Of a stretch of 64,000 nt of DNA, positions 28,933 to 38,293 are shown piece after piece. This DNA comes from Thiorhodococcus mannitoliphagus. GTDB lineage: Bacteria > Pseudomonadota > Gammaproteobacteria > Chromatiales > Chromatiaceae. A model generated the notes under the pieces. It did no database searches and had not been told where the DNA came from. It saw nothing but the letters and a program-made list of their open reading frames with translations. The number at the start of each line of letters is the position of its first letter. Within the stretch, counting starts at the first letter, position 1. A program made the translations under genes and the position numbers. The stretch spans positions 16,015 through 80,014 of the forward strand of contig NZ_JAAIJR010000007.1 of NCBI RefSeq assembly GCF_010915725.1, read 5' to 3'.

Positions 28933-29316
28933 CTAGCGGCGCAGCATGACGGTCTCGATCACCAGCAAGGTGACAGACACCACGTTGGCGATCATGGCCC
29001 CGCCCGAGAGCGATACGATGCTGGCCATGACCGAATTGGTCAGCCCGCCATCCGAGGCGTAGACGGCGAAGGTCCAAACCAAGCTGGCCGCGATGAGCTG
29101 GATCATGGCCACCAGACTGGTCGCAAGCAGCACCGCGCCCATCTGGGTGCGATCACCGAACTTGAGCACGGTCGCAATCATATTGACGACGATAACGACG
29201 AACAGCTCCCAGGCATGATGATGATTGGGGTTGTCGAGTTCGCCGACGAAGAAGCCGAAATTCAGGGTCAGGGCGAGCACGATGAAGAAGCCAAAGACGA
29301 CTTTCTCGGGGTTCAT
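28933..29316 (-). CDS. small four-helix membrane protein (DUF6394-like)
   Basis: The 127-aa protein begins MNPEKVVFGFF with four predicted membrane helices. KFGDRTQMGAVLLATSL in the middle is a recognisable conserved block of an uncharacterised family (DUF6394 from memory). ATG at 29316 has GGAG 9 bases upstream. Its closeness to the K+ channel suggests a partner or regulator of that channel; the function is unknown. Confidence 0.75.
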   Translation of the reverse strand: MNPEKVVFGFFIVLALTLNFGFFVGELDNPNHHHAWELFVVIVVNMIATVLKFGDRTQMGAVLLATSLVAMIQLIAASLVWTFAVYASDGGLTNSVMASIVSLSGGAMIANVVSVTLLVIETVMLRR

Positions 29317-29496
29317 GAGCGGGGGCTCCTGCAAGGCTTAAGGAGAGGGGGGCGCGTCCGCTGGTCGGATCCGCCGCACCTTGCGGCAGGCAGGCAGAAG
29401 TCAACACCAAGGGGCGAAGCGATTGCGGACCAGCATCCGCCGTCCGCGCCCATCGCCGTATGCTAGCATCAGATCCTACCTAAACCGGACAGGCCC

Positions 29497-32187
29497 TTGC
29501 TGATTACCCTCCTTGCAGCGCTGTTAGGACTCGCCGTCGGCCTTTGGCAGCAGAGCCCGCTGCTCTACGCGCTCCTCGGTTTGATCGTCGGAAGGACCCT
29601 TGCGCTCGAGCTGCGCCTGCGATCACTGCAGGCCAGAGTGACGCACCTAGAGCCACCCAGGGTTCAGCCGCAGGACAGCGCCGCTCACACGCCCACCCGA
29701 AGCGCCAGTCCACCCGACCTGGATAAGCACGCCGAGCCCGCCGAACAACCGCTTGAGCTGGACTGGCCCGCGCCGGCAGTCGCCAAGCCGATCTCCCAAC
29801 CCGACGGAGACCCGGTGCTCGCACCCGCGCCCGGAGCACGCGCACTGGACCTGGCCCGAGACTGGCTGGCCACCGGCAACCTCTTCGTCAGGGTGGGCAT
29901 CCTGCTGGTCTTCTTCGGCGTCGCCTTCCTCATCAAGTACGCCGTGGACCAGGAGTGGCTGACCTTCACCCTGCAGCTGCGCCTCATGGCCGTCGCCCTC
30001 GCCGGGCTTGGACTCTTGGGTCTCGGCTGGATCCTGCGGACACGAGGTCGCGACTATGGCCTGCTGCTGCAGGGCGCGGCCATCGGCATTCTCTATCTCG
30101 ATACCTACGGCGCCTTTCAGCTTGCGCAGTTGCTGCAGCCGCCCCTGGCCTTCGCACTCCTCGCGCTGATCGGCCTCACGGCAGCGACATTAGCGGTGGC
30201 GCAGAACGCGTCCGCCTTGGCTTGGTTCGGTTTCGCGGGCGGCTTCCTGGCCCCGGTGATCACCGGGGCCGGCAACAATGATCAGGTCACCCTGTTCGGC
30301 TACTACGCCGTCTTGAATACCGCCATCTTCGCGGTCGCCTGGATGCGCAGCTGGCGTGCACTCAACCTGCTGGGGTTCGGCTTCACATTCGGGGTCGCGA
30401 TCCTCTGGGGCGTGCTGCGCTATGACCCCAGCCGTTTCGCGATCACCGAGCCCTTTCTGCTGCTCTTCTTCCTCTTCTATGTCGCCATCGCCGTGCTCTA
30501 CGCCAGCCGGCAGCCACCGCGCTTGCGCGGCTATGTCGACGCAACACTGGTCTTCGGCACGCCGATCGTCACCTTCGCCTGCCAGATCGAGTTGGTGCGG
30601 CATTTCGAGCATGGCATCGCCACCTCGTCCGCCGCGCTCGGGGGCTTCTATCTCTTGCTGAGCGGCGGCCTGCGCCTGCTCAAGCCGCCTGGCCTCAAGC
30701 TGCTCGCTCAAGCCTTCGGCGTGCTGGGGATTATCTTCCTGTCGGTCGCCGTGCCCTTTGCGCTGGCCGCCGACACCACGGCCGGGGTTTGGGCGCTGGA
30801 GGGCGCGGGCCTGATCTGGATCGGCAGCCGCCAAGGCCGTCCACTGATACGCGCCATCGGCCTGCTGCTGCAGGCCGGCGCGGCGCTCTCGCTGATCGCC
30901 GGCTTGCCCTACCCGAGCGATCGCCCCTTCATCAACAGCGCCTATCTCGGCGCCGTCATGGTGGCGAGCGCTGGGGTCGTCAGCGCCTATTGGTTGGACC
31001 GCGAGGATCCGAGTCGACGCGGCTGGGAGCGCGGCGGACCACCCTGGCTGCTGCTCTGGGGATTGACCTGGTGGCTCTGCGCCGGGGTGGTCGAACTCTT
31101 GCAACTGGACGCAGACCGAGCCTTTCCAGCCAACCTGCTCTGGTATGGCGTCTTGACAGCCGTCTTGAGCGAGGCAGTCGCCAGCATCCTGCCTTGGCCA
31201 AGACTGCATCGCGCGCAGGCCGCCTTGCCGCTCCTGGGTATCGCGGCCTTGGGCGCCAGTATCGAGCGGATCGCACACCCGGGCGGCTCCGGTGGTCTGG
31301 CGGCCTGGCCAGCCTTTCTGATCGCGGCCTATGGTCTGCTGTGGCGGGTCGAGCGCCGCGAAACCCGGCCCTTCCTCGCCTGGAGCCACGTCGCACTCGC
31401 CCTCTTGGGTATCGCTGTCCTGGAGTGGGAGCTGCTTTGGCGCGTGATCGAGCAATCCCAGCTGGCCTCAGGCTGGCGCGCGGCGGCCGTGGCCTGGGTG
31501 CCACTCGCCGCCTTGCCGCTCTTGACCAAGCTGCGGACCTGGCCCATCGGACCTTGGGCCTTTGGCTATGGGGTCGTTGCGGGGAGTGTTCTGGCGTTCG
31601 GCCTGCTGCTTTGGGCGCTCTGGTCGGTGCGTTCCGCCGGCGATGCTGGACCGCTCCGCTGGCTGCCCCTGTTCAATCCCTCGGACATAACCTTTGCGCT
31701 TGTCCTCGCGGCACTTTGGCAATGGCGCAGGGATCTCGAGCGCCGGCCCTTGATCCGACCAACGCCTGGCGAGACGGATCTGTTCCGAGCGGTCTTCGGC
31801 TTCCTAGCATTTCTTTGGGTGAATCTGGTGCTGCTACGCAGCCTGCACCACCTGTGGCTGATTCCCTACGAATGGGATGCACTCTTCCGCTCGGATCTCA
31901 CCCAGACCGCGCTCGCCGTGCTCTGGGGACTCGTCGGCGTCGGGCTCCTGCTGCTCGCACGGGCACGGCGCTCGCGTCCGCTCTGGATCGCTGGCGCAAG
32001 CGTCCTCGCCGCGGCAGTGGTCAAACTCTTCGCGGTCGATCTCGCCGCGAGCGGCACGATCGAGCGGATCGTCTCCTTCCTCGCGGTCGGCGGACTGCTG
32101 GTTGGGATCGGCTGGTGGTCACCGCTGCCGCCGCGTGGCGGCGCTCGGGAAGACGAGCGCGGAGTGCACTCTGAAGCAGCGGTGTGA
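29497..32187 (+). CDS. DUF2339 polytopic membrane protein
   Basis: The 896-aa protein opens with a hydrophobic segment, then a Pro/Ala-rich cytoplasmic or periplasmic stretch (about 45-125) and more than twenty predicted membrane helices from residue 125 on. WLATGNLFVRVGILLVFFGVAFLIKY is the DUF2339 signature. The start is a TTG at 29497, because no ATG fits the N-terminal membrane segment; the upstream ribosome site is weak. The family is found in many Gram-negatives and has no known function. Confidence 0.88.
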   Translation: MLITLLAALLGLAVGLWQQSPLLYALLGLIVGRTLALELRLRSLQARVTHLEPPRVQPQDSAAHTPTRSASPPDLDKHAEPAEQPLELDWPAPAVAKPISQPDGDPVLAPAPGARALDLARDWLATGNLFVRVGILLVFFGVAFLIKYAVDQEWLTFTLQLRLMAVALAGLGLLGLGWILRTRGRDYGLLLQGAAIGILYLDTYGAFQLAQLLQPPLAFALLALIGLTAATLAVAQNASALAWFGFAGGFLAPVITGAGNNDQVTLFGYYAVLNTAIFAVAWMRSWRALNLLGFGFTFGVAILWGVLRYDPSRFAITEPFLLLFFLFYVAIAVLYASRQPPRLRGYVDATLVFGTPIVTFACQIELVRHFEHGIATSSAALGGFYLLLSGGLRLLKPPGLKLLAQAFGVLGIIFLSVAVPFALAADTTAGVWALEGAGLIWIGSRQGRPLIRAIGLLLQAGAALSLIAGLPYPSDRPFINSAYLGAVMVASAGVVSAYWLDREDPSRRGWERGGPPWLLLWGLTWWLCAGVVELLQLDADRAFPANLLWYGVLTAVLSEAVASILPWPRLHRAQAALPLLGIAALGASIERIAHPGGSGGLAAWPAFLIAAYGLLWRVERRETRPFLAWSHVALALLGIAVLEWELLWRVIEQSQLASGWRAAAVAWVPLAALPLLTKLRTWPIGPWAFGYGVVAGSVLAFGLLLWALWSVRSAGDAGPLRWLPLFNPSDITFALVLAALWQWRRDLERRPLIRPTPGETDLFRAVFGFLAFLWVNLVLLRSLHHLWLIPYEWDALFRSDLTQTALAVLWGLVGVGLLLLARARRSRPLWIAGASVLAAAVVKLFAVDLAASGTIERIVSFLAVGGLLVGIGWWSPLPPRGGAREDERGVHSEAAV

Positions 32188-32313
32188 CCGCGAAGGAGCG
32201 GAGACGCTCGATGCGTCGCAAGGCATGGCGTAGACGGGACGGGGCTCTCCCTGCACTGCGATGTCTTGGCGTCCTTTACGGCTGTGCGGTTCGCATTGCC
32301 GGACCTGAGCAGA

Positions 32314-33924
32314 TCAGCTCGCGGCGACCCGCATGGGCTCGAGTTCCGGCCCGGATGTCGACGCTGAGGCAGAGGTCGCTTCTTTCGGCTCGACCAGCCT
32401 GCGGTGCATGAGGATATTGAGCATCCGTACCGTGGCACCCACAGCCGCGAACACCTGGTTGGCATGCACACCACGGGTGCGCAACTCACCCTCATCGGTC
32501 TGCCAGGTGATGCTGCACTCGGTGAGTGCATCCGTGCGACCGCCCTTGGGGATGCGCACCTCGAAGTCCGTCAGCTGAGGCAAGACCAGCCCTTGTTTCT
32601 TGACGACCTTGGCCAGCGCACTGGTAAAGGCATCATAGCCGCCGTTGCCGCTACCGACGGCGGTATGCGCTTGCTCGCCAACCCGGACCTTGATGCTCGC
32701 GGTCGAGTCCAGCCCCAGACTCGAGGAGAGGTTGCAGGCCAGGAGTTCGACATGGTCGTAGTCCTTGCTCTCCAGCACCTCCGCGATGATGAAGGGTAGG
32801 TCCTCGGTCGTAATGGTCTTCTTGGAGTCCCCGAGTTCGACGACCCGCTGCAAGACCTTGCGCTGGTTCTCCTCGGAGAGTTCGATGTCCAGACGCTCGA
32901 GATTCTTGGCCAGCGAGGCCTTCCCGGCGAGCTTCCCCAGTGCGTACTTGCGCCGCCTCGCAAAGCGCTCGGGCGACAGGCGGCTGTGGTAGAGGCTGCC
33001 CTTCTTGTCGCCGTCGGCATGGATGCCGGCGGTCTGGGTGAAGACGTCGGCGCCAACGATGGGGGCGTTGTCGGCGATCCGTTTGCCCGAGAAGTACTCG
33101 ACCAGCTCACTGGCCCGCGCGAGATGGCTTTCGTCGATACCAATCTCGACGCCGAGCTGATCGCGCAGATTCACCGCCACCTCGGCGAGCGAGGCGTTGC
33201 CCGCGCGCTCGCCCAGACAATTGATGGTGCAGTGCACCGCCGCGGCTCCGGCCTGGGCCGCTGCCAGGACGTTCGCGGTCGCCAAGCCGTAGTCGTTGTG
33301 CGGATGGAAATCGAACTGCAGCCCGGGGAATCGCTGCACCATGTCGGAGACCGCAGCGAAGACGCGCTCCGGCGTCATCACGCCCAGCGTATCCGGGAGC
33401 ATGTAATGCCCGATGCCGGTGTCGGCGAGCCCCTCGACCAGGCCGAAAACATAGTCGGGATTGTCACGGTAGCCATTGGACCAGTCCTCCAGATAGAGGT
33501 TGACGGCCAAGCCGCGCGCCTGAGCATGGGCGACGGTCTCGCGCACATCGGCAAGGTGCTGCTCCAAGGTCTTGCCGAGCTGTCCCCGACAGTGCTTCTC
33601 GCTGCCCTTGGCAAGCAGGTTGATCACACGTCCGCCAGCGCCGGCGATCCAATCGACGCTCCGACCGCCATCGACGAAGCCGAGGATCTCGACCCGCTCT
33701 GCAAGGTTGCGCTCTTCCGCCCAAGCAACGATTTGCGAGACCGCGCTCGCCTCACCTGAGGACACCCGTGCCGAGGCCACCTCGATCCGGTCCACGCACA
33801 CTTGCTCGAGCAGCGTTTTCGCAAGATTGACCTTTTCGTCCGGCGAGAAGGACACGCCTTGGGTCTGCTCACCATCGCGCAGGGTCGTGTCCATGATGCG
33901 GACATAGCGGGCGGCCTCGCTCAT
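32314..33924 (-). CDS. LeuA-family synthase, probably (R)-citramalate synthase
   Basis: The 536-aa enzyme has the HMGL-like TIM barrel with DTTLRDGEQT, metal ligands in HPHNDYG, and a C-terminal LeuA regulatory/dimerisation domain (about 390-515). VDRIEVASARVSSGE and the GFVDGGRSVDWI region resemble the Leptospira-type citramalate synthase more than E. coli LeuA. Citramalate synthase condenses pyruvate with acetyl-CoA towards 2-oxobutyrate and isoleucine. Isopropylmalate synthase remains possible. Its ATG overlaps the thrC stop codon by four bases (ATGA). The last 20 residues are Ser/Ala-rich. Confidence 0.78.
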   Translation of the reverse strand: MSEAARYVRIMDTTLRDGEQTQGVSFSPDEKVNLAKTLLEQVCVDRIEVASARVSSGEASAVSQIVAWAEERNLAERVEILGFVDGGRSVDWIAGAGGRVINLLAKGSEKHCRGQLGKTLEQHLADVRETVAHAQARGLAVNLYLEDWSNGYRDNPDYVFGLVEGLADTGIGHYMLPDTLGVMTPERVFAAVSDMVQRFPGLQFDFHPHNDYGLATANVLAAAQAGAAAVHCTINCLGERAGNASLAEVAVNLRDQLGVEIGIDESHLARASELVEYFSGKRIADNAPIVGADVFTQTAGIHADGDKKGSLYHSRLSPERFARRRKYALGKLAGKASLAKNLERLDIELSEENQRKVLQRVVELGDSKKTITTEDLPFIIAEVLESKDYDHVELLACNLSSSLGLDSTASIKVRVGEQAHTAVGSGNGGYDAFTSALAKVVKKQGLVLPQLTDFEVRIPKGGRTDALTECSITWQTDEGELRTRGVHANQVFAAVGATVRMLNILMHRRLVEPKEATSASASTSGPELEPMRVAAS

Positions 33925-35318
33925 GCGCCCGCCCCCGTCGACAGGGTCGCCTCCAGCTGGGCCTTGACGGCGTCGACGGTCGCGTCCAGATCGACGCAGC
34001 GCGGCGCTTTGTCCATCAAACCCTGCAGCGAGAGCGGCTGAGCGGCCTCGCGCCCAATGGCGTCGCGGACCGCATCGACGAACTTGGCCGGATGAGCCGT
34101 GGCAAGACAAATGATGTCGGACCTGCCGCGAGCCGCGTGGACGCCAACGGCGGTGTGCGGGCAGAGGATGTAGCCAGTTGCCGCGAAGGTCGCCCTGATC
34201 TGCGCCTGCGTCTCCTCGTCCGTGACGGCGGCCGCGTCGAAATCGGCACAGGCTTGGGCGTGACGGGCGGCGTCGACCTCGAGGTGTCCGCTCCGCTGCA
34301 TCTGCTCGAGCAGCGTCCGCACTGTCGCGCTATCGCCGTCGTATAGATAGTAGAGATAGCGCTCGAAATTCGAGGCGATCTGGATATCCATGGCGGGACT
34401 CAGCGTCTGATAGACCTGGTCGCCGACGGCATAGCGACCCGTCTGAATGAAGCGCGTCAGGATATCGTTGCGGTTGGTGGCAATGACCAAGCGGTCGACC
34501 GGCAGCCCCATGCGCTTGGCCAGATAGCCGGCGAAGACATCCCCGAAGTTGCCCGTCGGAACCGAGAAGCTGATGCGCTTGCCGGGATCTCCCTCAGCGA
34601 CGCGCCCCCAGGCATAGAAGTAGTAAACGGTCTGCGCCAGAATCCGCGCCCAGTTGATGGAGTTGACCGCGCCGAGACGGTAGCTGGACTTGAATGAGAG
34701 GTCGTTGAAGAGGGCCTTGACGATGCCTTGGGCGTCGTCGAAGGTGCCGCGCACCGCAATATTGTGGACATTTGCATCCAGCACCGTCGTCATCTGCCGC
34801 TCTTGGATCGGCGAGACGCGTCCCTTGGGATGCAGAATGAAAATCTGGATGCGCTCCTTGCCGCGCACGCCATAGATCGCGGCAGAGCCCGTGTCTCCAG
34901 AGGTAGCCCCGAGGATATTGAGCTGCCCGCCATCCCGCTCCAGCAGGTATTCGAAGAGATTCCCCAAAAACTGCAGCGCAACGTCCTTGAAGGCGGCGGT
35001 CGGACCGTGGAAGAGTTCCAGGATTCGAAGCCCATCCTGCTCCACGACCGGAGTGACCTCGGGGTGTGTAAAGGTGGCGTAGGAGCGCTCGATCAGGGTC
35101 CGGAGATGCTGCCGCGGAATCTCCTCGCCGACAAAAAGTGTCAACACTTCCAGTGCGAGGTCCTGAAAACCGAGCTTCGACCAGGCTGTCAGTGTGGCAG
35201 CATCGACCTGGGGAATGCGCTCGGGAACAAGCAGACCGCCGTCGGTCGCCAGTCCCATCATGACTGCCTGCGCAAAGCCGACGGGCTCGACACCACCACG
35301 GGTACTGAGGTAATTCAT
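33921..35318 (-). CDS. thrC: threonine synthase
   Basis: This PLP enzyme makes threonine from O-phosphohomoserine. The 465-aa protein is the long class with N-terminus MNYLSTRGG, the PLP lysine in FHGPTAAFKDVALQF, and the phosphate loop GATSGDTGSAA. ATG at 35318 is chosen because MNYxSTRG is the family start. It overlaps the citramalate-synthase-like gene, so two routes to 2-oxobutyrate (threonine deamination and citramalate) share one transcript. Confidence 0.95.
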   Translation of the reverse strand: MNYLSTRGGVEPVGFAQAVMMGLATDGGLLVPERIPQVDAATLTAWSKLGFQDLALEVLTLFVGEEIPRQHLRTLIERSYATFTHPEVTPVVEQDGLRILELFHGPTAAFKDVALQFLGNLFEYLLERDGGQLNILGATSGDTGSAAIYGVRGKERIQIFILHPKGRVSPIQERQMTTVLDANVHNIAVRGTFDDAQGIVKALFNDLSFKSSYRLGAVNSINWARILAQTVYYFYAWGRVAEGDPGKRISFSVPTGNFGDVFAGYLAKRMGLPVDRLVIATNRNDILTRFIQTGRYAVGDQVYQTLSPAMDIQIASNFERYLYYLYDGDSATVRTLLEQMQRSGHLEVDAARHAQACADFDAAAVTDEETQAQIRATFAATGYILCPHTAVGVHAARGRSDIICLATAHPAKFVDAVRDAIGREAAQPLSLQGLMDKAPRCVDLDATVDAVKAQLEATLSTGAGA

Positions 35319-35726
35319 TGTATTCACAAAATTAATTCTAGCTCGGTCAAGAAGGATCCGCAGCACGACTCGCATGCGTGCGGTGATGGATCAGACTAAG
35401 AAAACCCTTGGGGATTGGCAACCACCCAATCAGGCGCAACAACCGCCCGTTGCGCAGGCTTTGAGGCTCGATACAGCGTCCTTCGCCCGCATTTCCCGAC
35501 GGCTGGACGCGCGGCAAGCGTTGACATCTTGGCAAGAGCGACCAGACAATGCCGACAATCCGCGAATCAGGCAGATAACAGCGGATGATACATAACGAAG
35601 AATGAGGGGGCCTTCTGCCAGTATTTGGACCGACCAGTCCGCGTCCGCGGGCTGCAGGTCGGTGCGCCCCGTCACCCCGAAGCAACTCTGCAACCACCGC
35701 AAACTTTGAACGGAGTGACAACTTAA
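35319..35726. other. divergent intergenic region, thrC and acetate symporter operon
   Basis: These 408 bp separate the divergent starts of thrC and the symporter operon. No gene is convincing. The stretch near thrC is AT-rich (AAAATTAATTCTAG), consistent with promoter DNA; a candidate promoter for the rightward operon is listed separately. Confidence 0.55.
35521..35550 (+). promoter_or_regulatory. candidate sigma-70 promoter for the symporter operon
   Basis: TTGACA (35521-35526) and GACAAT (35545-35550) are separated by 18 bp, giving a perfect -35 and a 4/6 -10. It points to the symporter small-subunit gene, leaving a 5' leader of about 170 bases. A CRP-like site was not found. The call rests on the hexamers only. 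Confidence 0.35.
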
Positions 35727-35984
35727 ATGACACCCGAAAACCGCGCGGGATATTGGAGGGCCAACCTCGGCCTTCTAAGCATCCTGTTGATTATCTGGTT
35801 CATCGTCTCCTACGGGTTCGGCATCTTGCTGGTCGAACCACTGAACGCCATCAAGCTGGGCGGCTATCCGCTCGGGTTCTGGTTCGCCCAACAGGGCTCG
35901 ATCTACGTCTTTCTCGTCCTGATCTTCGTTTATGCCACCAGCATGAACAAGCTGGACAAGAAGTTCGAAGTCGAAGAAGACTGA
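35727..35984 (+). CDS. DUF4212 symporter small subunit
   Basis: The 85-aa protein has two membrane helices (about 15-37 and 48-70) with the family pattern YWRANLGLL and GGYPLGFWFAQQGSIYVFL. Members are always paired with a VC_2705-type sodium:solute symporter; here that gene follows after 13 bp. Confidence 0.93.
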   Translation: MTPENRAGYWRANLGLLSILLIIWFIVSYGFGILLVEPLNAIKLGGYPLGFWFAQQGSIYVFLVLIFVYATSMNKLDKKFEVEED

Positions 35985-35997
35985 GGAGCGCGAATCA

Positions 35998-37803
35998 ATG
36001 ACTGCACTTGATATGTGGACCTACGGCGTTGTCGGCGCGACTTTCGCGCTGTACATCGGCATCGCCATCTGGGCCCGAGCCGGAACGACCGGCGAATTCT
36101 ACGTCGCCGGCGGCGGCATCCACCCCGTCGCCAACGGCATGGCGACTGCAGCCGACTGGATGTCTGCGGCGTCCTTCATTTCCATGGCCGGGCTCATCGC
36201 CTTCAACGGCTACGGAGCATCCGTCTTCCTCATGGGTTGGACCGGCGGCTACGTGCTACTCGCCCTGCTGCTTGCGCCCTATCTGCGCAAGTTTGGCAAG
36301 TTCACGGTGCCCGAGTTCATCGGCGACCGCTACTACTCGCAAGCAGCGCGCATCGTGGCCGTGGTTTGCTTGATCCTGGCCTCCATCACCTACGTCATTG
36401 GTCAGATGAAGGGCATCGGCGTGGCCTTCTCCCGCTTCCTTGAGGTCCCCTATGACGTAGGCCTCTATATCGGCATGGGCATCGTCGCCGTTTACGCCGT
36501 CGCCGGCGGCATGAAGGGCATCACCTACACCCAGATCGCCCAATACGTGGTTCTGATCTTCGCCTACACGGTCCCGGCCATCTTCATCTCGCTGAACCTG
36601 ACCGGAAACCCCGTTCCGCAGCTCGGACTCGGCGGCAGCTACGTTCAGGACGGCGTCGCCACCGGCATGTCCCTGCTCGACAAGCTCGACCTCGTGGTCA
36701 CCGAGCTGGGCTTCAAGGAGTACACCACCCAGGTCATGGGCAGCTCCTTGAACATGTTCGTCTATACCCTCTCGCTCATGATCGGCACCGCCGGTCTGCC
36801 CCACGTCATCATCCGCTTCTTCACCGTACCCAAGGTGCGTGACGCACGCTACTCGGCGGGCTGGGCGCTGGTGTTCATCGCGCTGCTTTACACCACCGCA
36901 CCGGCGGTGGGCGCCATGGCCCGCCTCAATCTGATGGACACCATCCAAATCGGCCCCGTCGGCGCCGAGGATGGCAACCTGCTCTACGACGAGCGTCCGG
37001 AATGGTTCAAGAAGTGGGAAGAGACCGGCCTCCTCCAGTATGAGGACAAGAACGGCGACGGTCGCATCCAGTACTACGATGACAAGAACCCCGCGTTCGC
37101 CGAAAAGGCTGAATCCTTCGGGTGGAAGGGCAACGAGATGGTCAAGGTCGACCGTGACATCATGGTACTCGCCAATCCGGAGATCGCGAATCTACCGGCT
37201 TGGGTCGTCGCCTTGGTCGTCGCCGGTGGTCTGGCCGCTGCACTCTCCACGGCCGCAGGTCTGCTGTTGGCGATCTCCTCCTCCATCTCGCACGACCTCC
37301 TCAAGGGCGTCATCGCGAAAAACATCTCGGAGAAGGCTGAGCTCACCGCCGGCCGACTCTCGATGATTGTCGCCATCCTGGTCGCGGGCTATCTGGGATT
37401 GAATCCGCCGGGCTTTGCGGCGGGAACCGTGGCCATCGCCTTCGGTCTCGCGGCCTCGTCCATCTTCCCAGTGCTCATGATGGGCATCTTCGCGAAACGG
37501 ATGAACAAGGAGGGAGCCATCGCGGGCATGACCGCAGGTATCACCGTTACCCTGCTCTATGTGTTCCAGCACAAAGGCATCTTCTTCGTGCCTGGCACAG
37601 AGTTCCTCATGCCCGAGATGGGCATGGGTCCAGACTGGTTCTTCGGCATCTCGCCGAATGCCTTTGGTGCAGTTGGCGCCCTGGTCAACTTCATCGTGGC
37701 CTACATCGTGTCCACAGTGACGGCGCCTCCGCCGGAGCACATCCAGCATCTGGTCGAGGACGTCCGCGTCCCGGGCGGCGCTGGAGCCCCCACGGGTCAC
37801 TGA
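35998..37803 (+). CDS. sodium:solute symporter, VC_2705 type (acetate/small-acid transport)
   Basis: The 601-aa SSF-family transporter has about 13 membrane helices and starts with TFALYIGIAIWARAG and AADWMSAASFISMAG. Between helices, about residues 345-360, lies an EF-hand-like loop, DKNGDGRIQYYDD, as in other members of the subfamily. Pairing with the DUF4212 subunit and linkage to acs suggest acetate or a related monocarboxylate as substrate (inference). A strong terminator follows the stop codon. Confidence 0.92.
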   Translation: MTALDMWTYGVVGATFALYIGIAIWARAGTTGEFYVAGGGIHPVANGMATAADWMSAASFISMAGLIAFNGYGASVFLMGWTGGYVLLALLLAPYLRKFGKFTVPEFIGDRYYSQAARIVAVVCLILASITYVIGQMKGIGVAFSRFLEVPYDVGLYIGMGIVAVYAVAGGMKGITYTQIAQYVVLIFAYTVPAIFISLNLTGNPVPQLGLGGSYVQDGVATGMSLLDKLDLVVTELGFKEYTTQVMGSSLNMFVYTLSLMIGTAGLPHVIIRFFTVPKVRDARYSAGWALVFIALLYTTAPAVGAMARLNLMDTIQIGPVGAEDGNLLYDERPEWFKKWEETGLLQYEDKNGDGRIQYYDDKNPAFAEKAESFGWKGNEMVKVDRDIMVLANPEIANLPAWVVALVVAGGLAAALSTAAGLLLAISSSISHDLLKGVIAKNISEKAELTAGRLSMIVAILVAGYLGLNPPGFAAGTVAIAFGLAASSIFPVLMMGIFAKRMNKEGAIAGMTAGITVTLLYVFQHKGIFFVPGTEFLMPEMGMGPDWFFGISPNAFGAVGALVNFIVAYIVSTVTAPPPEHIQHLVEDVRVPGGAGAPTGH

Positions 37804-37823
37804 CCCAGTCAGCAGCAATGCTG

Positions 37824-37851
37824 AAAAGCCCCGCCTCGGCGGGGCTTTTTC
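37824..37851 (+). terminator. rho-independent terminator of the symporter operon
   Basis: AGCCCCGCC and GGCGGGGCT form a 9-bp GC stem with a two-base loop, followed by TTTTT; a matching A-run precedes the stem. It lies 20 bases after the stop codon. Confidence 0.92.
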
Positions 37852-38054
37852 GTTGCGCCCTCAAGGACGTGCGACATCGGATCGTCATGGGATCGCATGG
37901 CAGGAATCCGCGAACCCTGCCGCGCCAGTTAGCATTGAGAGCGCCAATTATTGAGGGCGTAAATTCAATAAATTCGTTTAGCGCCGAAACAGGATGTTTC
38001 TTTCATGATTCAATTGCCGATTGGCGTAGACTCAACACGCCAGCACGACTTCCA

Positions 38055-38217
38055 AGGAGCCTGTCCGACTTGGGGGATCGAAGCGAGGAAGTGGGAGAGC
38101 GAGGCCATTTCGTTCCGGTTTTGAGGCGCATAGTGGTTCTATGTAACGAAAAAGCGGGGCGAAAGGGACCGTTCTCCCGATTCCGCAGCCGATTCATCCT
38201 AAGTCGGACAGGCTCCT
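38055..38217. repeat. 163-bp inverted-repeat element, family B
   Basis: The ends are 20-bp inverted repeats with one mismatch: AGGAGCCTGTCCGACTTGGG on the left and the complement of AGGAGCCTGTCCGACTTAGG on the right. The interior has no transposase. GAGCCTGTCCGA-type ends occur on full-size insertion sequences, so this looks like a non-autonomous derivative. No target duplication is obvious. It sits in the 490-bp gap upstream of the DUF294 gene; the remainder of that gap holds no gene. Confidence 0.8.
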
Positions 38218-38293
38218 AGAGCGGCGCTAAGACCCGCAGACGAGCTAGGAAACCAGAACTTCCTTTCCCTCTATACCGAAGGGGTAATCCGCG

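Noticed and set aside
30190..31455. Open frame opposite the DUF2339 gene
   Set aside because: Composition is Gln/Gly/Asp-rich with no motif; it mirrors the membrane-protein codons.
32314..34110. Longer N-terminus for the citramalate-synthase-like gene
   Set aside because: The extra 62 codons lie inside thrC and have no similarity. The ATG at 33924 has an ATGA overlap and the family start.
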